Part shown: piece after piece, positions 39,396 to 47,373 of the stretch
Position numbering within the stretch: the stretch's first letter is position 1
Layout: the number at the start of each line of letters is the position of its first letter
From: Deltaproteobacteria bacterium
Lineage (GTDB): Bacteria > Desulfobacterota > Syntrophia > Syntrophales > UBA5619
DNA: 64,000 nt
Assembly (NCBI GenBank): GCA_021817825.1
Contig: JAKAFS010000006.1
Location: 1-64,000, forward strand
Direction: 5' to 3'
The notes under the pieces: model-generated
The model's database searches: none
What the model saw: the letters and a program-made list of their open reading frames with translations, nothing else
What the model was told of the DNA's origin: nothing
Position numbers and translations under genes: made by a program

Positions 39396-39410
39396 TGGCA
39401 TCTGTCTTGC
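39396..39410 (+). promoter_or_regulatory. Sigma-54 (-24/-12) promoter of the citDEF-like operon
   Basis: TGGCATCTGTCTTGC; GG-N10-GC; 49 bp upstream of citD-like start. Confidence 0.82.
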
Positions 39411-39458
39411 TTTGACTAGGTAAGACGCAGAGCTGCGCTGCAAAAAAGCACTCAGGAG

Positions 39459-39764
39459 ATGATGAAGCGTATGGCACGTCAAGCGACCAGAATTCGTCGT
39501 GAATCCAAAGCCGGCCTTGATGAAAAAGGTGATATCGTCGTTTGCCTTTCCCCGGGGAAGAAGAACAGCGGCATCGAGATGGAGATTGAGAGCACCGTCA
39601 AGTCCCTCTTTGGCGAGCAGATCCGCGCCTCGATCCGGGAAATTATCGAAGAATACGGCATTGCGGATTTGAAGATTGCGGTCCGCGACCAGGGGGCGTT
39701 GGATTATGCGATCCGGGCTCGGGTGCAAACCGCCATCGAGAGGGCCCTAAAGGAGTGTGAATAA
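39459..39764 (+). CDS. CitD-like (citrate lyase gamma / acyl carrier subunit-like) protein, modification serine apparently absent
   Basis: GIEMEIESTVKSLFGEQIRASIREIIEEYGIADLKIAVRDQGALDYAIRARVQTAIERA matches the CitD core; N-terminal AGLDEKGD replaces the expected AGTLESSD. Confidence 0.8.
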   Translation: MMKRMARQATRIRRESKAGLDEKGDIVVCLSPGKKNSGIEMEIESTVKSLFGEQIRASIREIIEEYGIADLKIAVRDQGALDYAIRARVQTAIERALKECE

Positions 39765-40639
39765 TGGCAAAACTCAGACGTTCACGCATCTATCTGCCGG
39801 GCAACCGACCCCGGGTGATCCAGAAAGGCACCCTGCTGGGCGCCGATGTGGTGATCCTGGATTTGGAAGACTCGGTGGCCCCGGACGAGAAGGATGCGGC
39901 GCGGATTCTGGTGACCAATGCGATTAAATCCGTGAACTTCGGCGCCGCCGAGGTCATGGTGAGAATCAATCCCCTGACCACCTGCGGGCGGGAGGACCTG
40001 GCCGCCGTGTTGCCCGTGGAACCCGATGCGATTGTGGTTCCCAAGTCGGAAAACCGTGAGGGGGTTCAGGTGGTGGAGCGGGCCATTCTGGAAAGCAAGC
40101 TCGGAAAACGGGTCGCGATCCTGCCGCTGATCGAATCGGCAAAGGGGATTCTGAACGCCTACGATATCGCCAGCGCCTCGACGCTGGTGGAGGCGATCAC
40201 CTTCGGCGGCGAAGACTTCACCAAGGACATCGGGGCGACGCGCACCCGCGAGGGACAGGAGATTTTTGTCGGTCGGAGCCTGCTCGTGATTGCCGCCAAG
40301 GCCGCCGGCGTCCAGGCCCTCGATACGGTCTTCTCGGATTTCAACGATATGGAGGGGCTGCGCAAAGACACCCTGGCCGTCAAACAGATGGGATTCGACG
40401 GCCGGGCGGCGATTCATCCTTCCCAGATCGAAGTGATCCACGAAGTATTTACCCCGACGGAAAAGGAAATCCAAGCCGCCGTCAATGTGATCCGGGCTGC
40501 GGAAATCGCCCGCAAAAAAGGCAGCGGCGTGGCGGTCGTCAAGGGAAAGATGATTGACAAGCCGGTCATCGAGCGGGCCGAAAAGGTCATCTGCATCGCC
40601 GAACGGTTGAGCCTGCCGATTCCCGAGCCCGAAGGATAA
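39764..40639 (+). CDS. Citrate lyase beta subunit-like (HpcH/HpaI/CitE family)
   Basis: RSRIYLPGNRPRVIQKGTLLGADVVILDLEDSVAPDEKDAAR, LPLIESAKGI, FGGEDFTKDIGATRT, IHPSQIEVI; TAATG overlap with the citD-like gene. Confidence 0.9.
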   Translation: MAKLRRSRIYLPGNRPRVIQKGTLLGADVVILDLEDSVAPDEKDAARILVTNAIKSVNFGAAEVMVRINPLTTCGREDLAAVLPVEPDAIVVPKSENREGVQVVERAILESKLGKRVAILPLIESAKGILNAYDIASASTLVEAITFGGEDFTKDIGATRTREGQEIFVGRSLLVIAAKAAGVQALDTVFSDFNDMEGLRKDTLAVKQMGFDGRAAIHPSQIEVIHEVFTPTEKEIQAAVNVIRAAEIARKKGSGVAVVKGKMIDKPVIERAEKVICIAERLSLPIPEPEG

Positions 40640-40668
40640 GCAGGGTATTGAAAAACACATTGCTTTGG

Positions 40669-40791
40669 AGGCTGTTCAAAAACGGTTAGCTGCAAGGCGC
40701 GCAAAACCTGAGGAATGAGGCGTACTTTTACGTACGCCGCAGTGACGAAGGTTGCAGTGCAACGCAGCAGATGAACGTTTTTCAACAGCCT
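40669..40791. repeat. 123-bp imperfect palindromic element (REP/MITE-like) between the citE-like and citF-like genes
   Basis: Ends AGGCTGTTCAAAAACGGTTAGCTGC / GCAGATGAACGTTTTTCAACAGCCT are inverted; central GGCGTAC-TTTTAC-GTACGCC. Confidence 0.75.
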
Positions 40792-40809
40792 ATAAGAGGA
40801 GAATGCCCC

Positions 40810-42381
40810 ATGTCGAAAGCAAATGAGGCCGTCAATGCCGTCGGGAGGAAAGTGCCCCTGCAAATCGACGGCAGGCGCTATCGTCCCTTTTCGGGCGCCT
40901 TTGCCGAACCCCCCAAGGAGGACAAAAGACGCGTCGGACCGCGGCTCGGAACCATCTTGCATCCCGGCGAGGACAAGGTGGTCGCCACCCTGCGCAAGGC
41001 GATCGAACGGACGGAGCTGAAAGACGGCATGACCGTCTCCTTCCATCACCATTTCCGGGAGGGAGACAAGGTCCTCAACATGGTCATGGCGGAGATTGCC
41101 GCCATGGGATTCAAGAACATGACCATCGCCCCTTCCTCTCTGTTCCCGGTCCACGAACCGCTGCTCGAACACATCAAAAACGGCGTGGTCACCTGCATCG
41201 AAGGGGGCAGCGCCCAGGGGAAGATCGGCCGGGCGATTTCCCGGGGCGTGATGGAGCGCCCCATGGTCATCCGCTCCCACGGCGGCCGGGTGCGGGCCAT
41301 CGAAAGAGGGGATCTGCACATCGACGCGGCCTTTATCGGCGCCCCCTGCGCCGATGCCATCGGAAACTGCAACGGCGTGAAAGGACCCTCGGCCTGCGGT
41401 CCCCTCGCCTATGCCCTGGCCGACGCCATCTACAGCGAAAAGACGGTGGCCGTGACCGATTACCTGGAAGAAACGCCGGTCGTTCCCATCAGCATCACCC
41501 AGGAGTTCGTGGGAACGGTCGTCAAGGTGGACAACATCGGCGACCCCGCGAAAATCGTCTCCACTTCCCTGCGCATCACCAGGGACACGGTCAATCTCGG
41601 GATTGCCAGGAACGCCGTGCGCGTCATCGAGGCCTCCGAGGTCTTTCGCAACGGCATCCGCTTCCAGACCGGGGCCGGCGGGACCTCTCTGGCGGTGACC
41701 CAGTTCCTCGGCGAACGGATGAGAGAGCGGGGCATCGTGGGCAGCTTCGGCATGGGGGGGACGACGGAGGGGCTGGTCCGATTGCTCGAACAGGGACTCC
41801 TCAAAAAGATCCTGACCGTCCAGGCCTTCGATCAGTACGCGATCCAATCGCTCCTGAACGACGTGAACCACATCGAAATCGGGGCCGGCTTCTATGCCAA
41901 CCCGCATAACCGCGGCACGGCGGTCAATCTGCTGGACGCCGTGGTTCTGGGCGCCACCGAAATCGACGTCCACTTCAACGTCAACGTGAACACCCACTCC
42001 GACGGGTTGCTCCAGTATGCGACGGGGGGCCATGCGGACACCGCGGCGGGCGCCAAACTCACCATCATCACCACCCCTCTCATTCGGGGGCGCATTCCGG
42101 TCGTCGTGGACGACGTGGTCGTGGTGTCCACGCCCGGCGAATCGGTGGACGTTCTCGTGACGGACTACGGCATCGCCGTGAATCCGCGGAGGCCCGATCT
42201 GATCGATCAGATGAAGGCCGCGAACGTTCCTTTGAAGACGATCGAAGAATTGCGGGACTTGGCTTACAGCATCACCGGAAAACCGCAGAAGCCCGTGTTT
42301 ACCGATAAGGTCGTCGCCCTCATCGAGTACCGGGACGGCACGCTGATCGATGTCTTGCGGCAAATCGCGCCGGAACGTTGA
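40810..42381 (+). CDS. Citrate lyase alpha subunit-like (CitF family CoA-transferase)
   Basis: LKDGMTVSFHHHFREGDKVLNMVM, GDLHIDAAFIGAPCADAIGNCNG, FQTGAGGTSLAV, GATEIDVHFNVNVNTHSDG, GGHADTAAGAKLTIITTPLIRGRIP. Confidence 0.93.
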   Translation: MSKANEAVNAVGRKVPLQIDGRRYRPFSGAFAEPPKEDKRRVGPRLGTILHPGEDKVVATLRKAIERTELKDGMTVSFHHHFREGDKVLNMVMAEIAAMGFKNMTIAPSSLFPVHEPLLEHIKNGVVTCIEGGSAQGKIGRAISRGVMERPMVIRSHGGRVRAIERGDLHIDAAFIGAPCADAIGNCNGVKGPSACGPLAYALADAIYSEKTVAVTDYLEETPVVPISITQEFVGTVVKVDNIGDPAKIVSTSLRITRDTVNLGIARNAVRVIEASEVFRNGIRFQTGAGGTSLAVTQFLGERMRERGIVGSFGMGGTTEGLVRLLEQGLLKKILTVQAFDQYAIQSLLNDVNHIEIGAGFYANPHNRGTAVNLLDAVVLGATEIDVHFNVNVNTHSDGLLQYATGGHADTAAGAKLTIITTPLIRGRIPVVVDDVVVVSTPGESVDVLVTDYGIAVNPRRPDLIDQMKAANVPLKTIEELRDLAYSITGKPQKPVFTDKVVALIEYRDGTLIDVLRQIAPER

Positions 42382-42414
42382 ACCCTGAAGCGGCATCGGA
42401 ACGGGGCGTCTTTC

Positions 42415-42445
42415 CCGATCCTTAGGACTGACGGATAAGGATCGG
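42415..42445 (+). terminator. 10-bp stem-loop downstream of the citF-like gene
   Basis: CCGATCCTTA-N11-TAAGGATCGG; no T-run. Confidence 0.45.
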
Positions 42446-42628
42446 CAGACAAATGATTTGACAAAAAACCTGGGCAGTGTTTTTTTATTCTTACCTTAAC
42501 TGATCGTTCTGGCCCGCCTGATGGGCACGTTTGCATCGAAGTCGGTTTTCGATCGGTCGATCGGGAACCCTTTGACTCGGTTTTCAATTTTGAACTGCTG
42601 TAGTTCACACAAACATGAAGGAGACAAT

Positions 42629-43879
42629 ATGAAGGAATCATCTAAGACACCTTGGGACATCGAAGGAAAGTGGTCTGTTTCGCCTTATGGATGGGCAGAA
42701 GAGGTGCGCAAGGAATTTCCCCTGATGCCTAAAAAGATCCTCATCCGCGACGACACCTTCCGGGAAGGCGACCATTGCATCGGATATCGCATGAGTTTCG
42801 AAGACAAGATCGAGCTCCTGCGCCTCGCCGTGGAAATGGGGGTCGAGGAGATCGACATCGGCGGTCCCACGCTGCACCAGACCGAATACAATCTGACCGG
42901 CGCCCTGAAGTCTTCCGGTATCAAAGTTCGCAAGACGGCCCGCATCTTCGGTAACAAAAACGCTGATTTTCGGCGGGAAATCGATATGTGCATGGAAGCC
43001 GGCGCCGACAACCTGCGCATCGTTCTGATGTATCTCAACGAGCAGAAGGTTCTCGACGAGCTCAAGAACCTTCCCGCCCTCTTCGACTACGTTCACAGCC
43101 AGCACAAGACCACCATCAGCTGGGCGATCTCGGACACTCCCCGGGCCCCCATGCATCTGATCCGGAAGGTCTACGAAGACGGCCTGGCCGCCGGCGGAGA
43201 CAAGGCGGGAGTCAACGACACCTTCGGGATCGCGACCCCGACGGTGATGCGCTATCTGACCCGCGTGATTCGGGAGATCATTCCGCCGACGATGGACCTC
43301 AAGGCCCATTGCCACAATACCTACGGCTTGGCCACGGCCAACACCCTGGCCTGTGCCGAGGGAGGGGCCACGGAACTTGATTGCTGCATCAACGGCTACG
43401 GCGACGAGGCGGGCAATGCCTCTCTTGAGGAGGTGGCCGTGAGCCTTGAGGCGCTCTATGGTGTCGATACGGGGCTTGACCTCACGATGATGAACAAGTA
43501 TTCGCAGTTGGCCGTCGAGAAGGGAAAGATGCCGATCCAGGCCTTCAAGGCCGTCGTCGGTGAAAACGCCTTCCTGCGGCCGATGTTGATCTGGTCGGGC
43601 GTCAACATGGCCAAAGAGTCCTGGATGCTCCATGAACCGCTGGATCCGGACTGCGTGGGAGCGACCTCGACGGTGGTCTTCGGTCCGGCCCAGAGCCTGG
43701 AAGACGAACCGATCGAAGTGAAGTTCAAGGAAATGGGGATTCCCTGCACGCCGGAGAAGATCGTCAAGGCCCGAGCCGAGGCGGAGAAGATGCTCGCCGA
43801 AGAGAGGACGGTCAAGATCCGCGCCCACAAGTACGTGACCGAGGCGGAGTTCGAGGACATTCTGAAGAAGATCGGCTGA
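42629..43879 (+). CDS. DRE-TIM metallolyase family enzyme (HMG-CoA lyase / homocitrate synthase-like)
   Basis: ILIRDDTFREGDHC at the start of the TIM barrel and HCHNTYGLATANTLACAEGGATELDCCINGYGDEAGNASLEEV (HXH and conserved Gly/Asn loop). Confidence 0.85.
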   Translation: MKESSKTPWDIEGKWSVSPYGWAEEVRKEFPLMPKKILIRDDTFREGDHCIGYRMSFEDKIELLRLAVEMGVEEIDIGGPTLHQTEYNLTGALKSSGIKVRKTARIFGNKNADFRREIDMCMEAGADNLRIVLMYLNEQKVLDELKNLPALFDYVHSQHKTTISWAISDTPRAPMHLIRKVYEDGLAAGGDKAGVNDTFGIATPTVMRYLTRVIREIIPPTMDLKAHCHNTYGLATANTLACAEGGATELDCCINGYGDEAGNASLEEVAVSLEALYGVDTGLDLTMMNKYSQLAVEKGKMPIQAFKAVVGENAFLRPMLIWSGVNMAKESWMLHEPLDPDCVGATSTVVFGPAQSLEDEPIEVKFKEMGIPCTPEKIVKARAEAEKMLAEERTVKIRAHKYVTEAEFEDILKKIG

Positions 43880-43960
43880 TGGAGAGCTTTCCTTGCAAGC
43901 TGAGAAGGTGAAGAAGTTTAGAAGTTTGGATACCAAAACTAACAAAGGAGGATGAAGATT

Positions 43961-44392
43961 ATGGCGGACGTAGTGACAGTATACAAGTTGACCTTGGAGG
44001 GAGCGCACAAGATCATGGATGCCGTCTATAAAGCGGCCGGGGAAAAGGCAAAGAAGATGAGCGTGGCCATCGTGGACGACGGGGGGAACCTGATTCTCTT
44101 CTCCCGGTCGGACAATGCCGGCCTCACGACCCAGAGCGTCGCCCTCACCAAGGCACGCGCCGCGGCGATGACCCGCATGCCCTCGGGCAAGAAGAGCGGC
44201 TCCGGCAAGGAGAGAAGCGATCACCACGCCCTGGCGATCACGATGGCCTCCGGATTCGATCGCTTCTGCACCATGGAAGGCGGGATTCCCATCAAGGTGA
44301 AGGGCCAGGTGATCGGCGGGGTGGCCGTCAGCGGCGTGGGCGACAATGACCCGGATATCGCCGCGGCCGGGGCCAATATCCTCGACGTGTAG
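43961..44392 (+). CDS. GlcG/HbpS family protein
   Basis: AHKIMDAVYKAAGEKAKKMSVAIVDDGGNLILFSRSDNA ... GGIPIKVKGQVIGGVAVSGVGDNDPDIAAAGA, typical GlcG/DUF336. Confidence 0.9.
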   Translation: MADVVTVYKLTLEGAHKIMDAVYKAAGEKAKKMSVAIVDDGGNLILFSRSDNAGLTTQSVALTKARAAAMTRMPSGKKSGSGKERSDHHALAITMASGFDRFCTMEGGIPIKVKGQVIGGVAVSGVGDNDPDIAAAGANILDV

Positions 44393-44460
44393 GAAAAACC
44401 CAAGCCCTCTCCGACGCCAACAGGCATCAGGAGAAGAGGACAGGCGATTGGGAAGACGGC

Positions 44461-44488
44461 CCCGGCAGATCTGGACCGATCTGCCGGG
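44461..44488 (+). terminator. 11-bp intergenic stem-loop
   Basis: CCCGGCAGATC TGGACC GATCTGCCGGG. Confidence 0.5.
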
Positions 44489-44659
44489 CCGCCATCATGC
44501 GGCGGCGAAGGCCGGACCAAGTGAAGATTCAATGGAAGCGCTCCACAGCACCGTAGGCTGCGGCGAATCTTCGCCTCCCTTTAAAGAGGGATAAATAATG
44601 TCATTTTGCTCGCTTGCCCCTACGGACAAGCCGCGGGGAGTGCGTTCGCGGGCGGATTC

Positions 44660-45799
44660 ATGGAGGATGAAATGGACCAAAAGGTTATTGGGGCCGAGAC
44701 AGTGTTTCAGATCGCAAAAATACGCACCTGGCGAGCGATCCTGAAGAGAAAGCAGGTCTGGAAGACGGCGCGTTATACGAAGGGGGACATCGAGTCCCTG
44801 ATCGTCGGGTTGGAAGACAAGGAAGGCAACATCGGCTACGGTTATGTGCCGTCCATGTTCCTGGAAGGCGAATCCGCCCCCTCGGCCGAGGCGATCCTGT
44901 ATACGGTTCTGGCCAAGGTGCTTGTGGGCCGGGAGTATGCGGGACCCCAGATGGTGATGAGGGAAGTGGAGTCCTCGCTCTACCACAACCACCAGATCAA
45001 GTTCGCCGTCGAAGAGGCCATGCTCGATCTCATGGCCAAGAAGCTCAACACCCCGCTGTTCAATCTGCTCGGCGGGCTCTGTTTCCCGGAAATGCCGGTC
45101 ATGAAGGCCCTGACCCTGAAAACGCCCGAGGAAGTGGCGGCCGACGCCCTGAAGCTCAAGGAGAGGGGCTTCACCCATTGCAAGCTGAAGGTCGGCATCG
45201 ACCCCAAGCGTGATGTGGCGGCCGTGAAGGCGGTCCGCGCGGCCGTGGGTCCCGAATTCTTCATCTCCATCGACGCCAACCAGTCCTACACGCCCATGCA
45301 GGCGATCAACGTGATCAACGGCTGCGCCGATGCGGACCTCAATCTGGCCGAGCAGCCGATCCGGCGGGACGATCCCAAGCAGATGGCCTTTGTCCGGCAG
45401 CGGGTTTCCGTCCCGATCATGGCGGACGAAGGATGCCGGACCCCGATGGATGTGATGCGGCTGATCGAGGCGAACGCCGTCGACGCCGTGAGCATCAAGC
45501 TCTGGAACGTGGGCGGTTTCTTCAAGGGCAAGGAGATCGCCGCACTGGCGAGCGCGAACAACATCCTGACCCACATCGCCAGCACGCCGGCGAGCCGGCT
45601 CATGGAGGCCGGACAGCTCCACTTTGCCGCCTCCACGCCCACCATGTTCGGCGGCTGCGAGCTCGGCGAATTCGATCCCTTGCTCGAAGATCCGGCCTCG
45701 GGGCTGGATATCGTCGACGGCAAGCTCAAGGTGCCGATGGGACCCGGCTTGGGGATCAAGCTTGACCTCAGCAATGCCCGCGAGACGACACCTGCGTAA
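44660..45799 (+). CDS. Mandelate racemase / muconate-lactonizing enzyme family (enolase superfamily, MLE-like subgroup)
   Basis: CKLKVG (KXK), SIDANQSY, NLAEQPI, DAVSIKLWNVGG (second Lys). Confidence 0.9.
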   Translation: MEDEMDQKVIGAETVFQIAKIRTWRAILKRKQVWKTARYTKGDIESLIVGLEDKEGNIGYGYVPSMFLEGESAPSAEAILYTVLAKVLVGREYAGPQMVMREVESSLYHNHQIKFAVEEAMLDLMAKKLNTPLFNLLGGLCFPEMPVMKALTLKTPEEVAADALKLKERGFTHCKLKVGIDPKRDVAAVKAVRAAVGPEFFISIDANQSYTPMQAINVINGCADADLNLAEQPIRRDDPKQMAFVRQRVSVPIMADEGCRTPMDVMRLIEANAVDAVSIKLWNVGGFFKGKEIAALASANNILTHIASTPASRLMEAGQLHFAASTPTMFGGCELGEFDPLLEDPASGLDIVDGKLKVPMGPGLGIKLDLSNARETTPA

Positions 45800-45818
45800 C
45801 AAAACAGAGTCCCGGATT

Positions 45819-45853
45819 CCGGCTCTCCCGCTCCTTGTGACCGGGAGAGCCGG
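45819..45853 (+). terminator. 12-bp intergenic stem-loop
   Basis: CCGGCTCTCCCG-N11-CGGGAGAGCCGG. Confidence 0.5.
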
Positions 45854-45912
45854 GTCCGCTCCGGTTTGGGAACATCTTTAACTGAATACGGTTTTTTGAT
45901 AGGAGGACCAGG

Positions 45913-47349
45913 ATGCACAAACAGAGTGATTCCGCGCCAGAGGAAGCGACCCGCACCCTCTCCCGATTCATCGCCGAAGCCGATTATGCCCAGCTTCCCG
46001 CCGTCGTCACCGAAAGGGTCAAGCACAGCATCCTGGATACCCTCGGCATCATCATGCCGGCGAGCGTCTTGATGCCCGATCTTACGGCCGCCATCGATCT
46101 GCGCATCGAAGCGGGCGGCAAGGAGGAAAGCAGCATCCTGGCCTACGGCGTCAAGGCGCCCTGCTGGGAGGCGGCCTTCGCCAACGGCGTCCGGGGCCAC
46201 GCGCTCGATTACGCGGACGGCCATCTGGAAGCGGTCTTCCGGATCGGGATCAGCGTCATCCCCGGGGCCTTGGCCATTGCCGAAAGGATCGGCGGGGTCA
46301 GCGGCAAGGCGTTCATCACCGCCGTTGCCACGGGCGAAGAGATTCTCTGTCGTCTCGGCATCTCCGTCGCCCGCAAACGCAAGACCATGGGCCCCTGGCA
46401 TTCCGGCATCCTGCTGGGGAATTTCGGGGCCACCGCCTCGGCCGCCAAAGTCCTGGGCTTGAACGCCGATCAGACCGACCGGGCCTTCGGCATCGCCTTT
46501 CTGCAAACCGGCGGCACGGAAACCACCACGGCGCCGGATTCCAATATCCGCGGGATGTATGGCGGTTTTGTCTCCCAGACCGGCGTCCTGGCCGCCCTGA
46601 TGTCGCAACGGGGCATCCTCGGCCCCAAGGGTTGCCTGGAGTCGCCCGAGAATGGGTTGTTTGACGCCTATTATCGCGGCCTCTACGACCGGGAAGCCCT
46701 TATCGACCAACTGGGGGCGCGGTACGAAGTGGAGAACCTCAGCTTCAAGCCCTGGCCGGCCTGCGCCTTCACCCACCCCTATATCGGCGCGATGCTGGAT
46801 CTTCTGGCGGAAAACAAGCTCAGCGGCGAGGATATCGAAGAAATCGATGTCTATGTCGGGAAAATCAACTGGGCGCTCTGCGAGCCCATCGACCCGGACC
46901 AGGGAAAGGTGCCGACCACCACCAATGACGCCAAGCGCAGCATTCCTTTCAACGTGGCCGTCGCTGCCGCCCGGGGAAAGGTCTCCTTCGGCGATTTCAC
47001 CGCCGAAGGGCTTCGCGATCCCGAGTTGTTGAAGATGGCCAAAAAAGTCCGCCGCCTATCGGATCCGGAACTCGACGCCGACAATTTTGCGAAAGAGGGC
47101 AGTCAGCTCCCTCCCGGCAAGGTGGGGGTGAAGGTCAAGGGCGGGAAGCGCTACATCAAACAGGTCAGCGTGCCCTACGGCCATCACCTCAACCCCGTCA
47201 AGGGCCCCGACATCGTGGAGAAATTCCGGGACTGTGTGGCCTTTTCTCCGCGGCCGATTCCCGCCGCCGACCGGGAGCGGGTGATCGACATGATTCTCCA
47301 TCTGGAAGAGGTTCCCGATATTCGGGAGATCATCCGGTTGCTGGCCTGA
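45913..47349 (+). CDS. MmgE/PrpD family protein
   Basis: VKHSILDTLGIIMPAS, FANGVRGHALDYADGHLE, GPWHSGILLGNFGATASAAKVLGLNADQTDRAFGIA, KPWPACAFTHPYIGAMLDL. Confidence 0.93.
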   Translation: MHKQSDSAPEEATRTLSRFIAEADYAQLPAVVTERVKHSILDTLGIIMPASVLMPDLTAAIDLRIEAGGKEESSILAYGVKAPCWEAAFANGVRGHALDYADGHLEAVFRIGISVIPGALAIAERIGGVSGKAFITAVATGEEILCRLGISVARKRKTMGPWHSGILLGNFGATASAAKVLGLNADQTDRAFGIAFLQTGGTETTTAPDSNIRGMYGGFVSQTGVLAALMSQRGILGPKGCLESPENGLFDAYYRGLYDREALIDQLGARYEVENLSFKPWPACAFTHPYIGAMLDLLAENKLSGEDIEEIDVYVGKINWALCEPIDPDQGKVPTTTNDAKRSIPFNVAVAAARGKVSFGDFTAEGLRDPELLKMAKKVRRLSDPELDADNFAKEGSQLPPGKVGVKVKGGKRYIKQVSVPYGHHLNPVKGPDIVEKFRDCVAFSPRPIPAADRERVIDMILHLEEVPDIREIIRLLA

Positions 47350-47373
47350 TTTTGATATAAAGAGCGAGGGACC

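Noticed and set aside
40414-42396. 660-aa antisense ORF opposite the citF-like gene
   Set aside because: Shadow ORF; composition is His/Asp/Arg-rich and the sense strand is a well-supported CitF.
42510-42540. Candidate sigma-54 promoter (TGGGCACGTTTGCA) upstream of the DRE-TIM gene
   Set aside because: GG to GC spacing is 8 rather than 10 nt, and no TGTWACATT/AATGWAACA operator is nearby.
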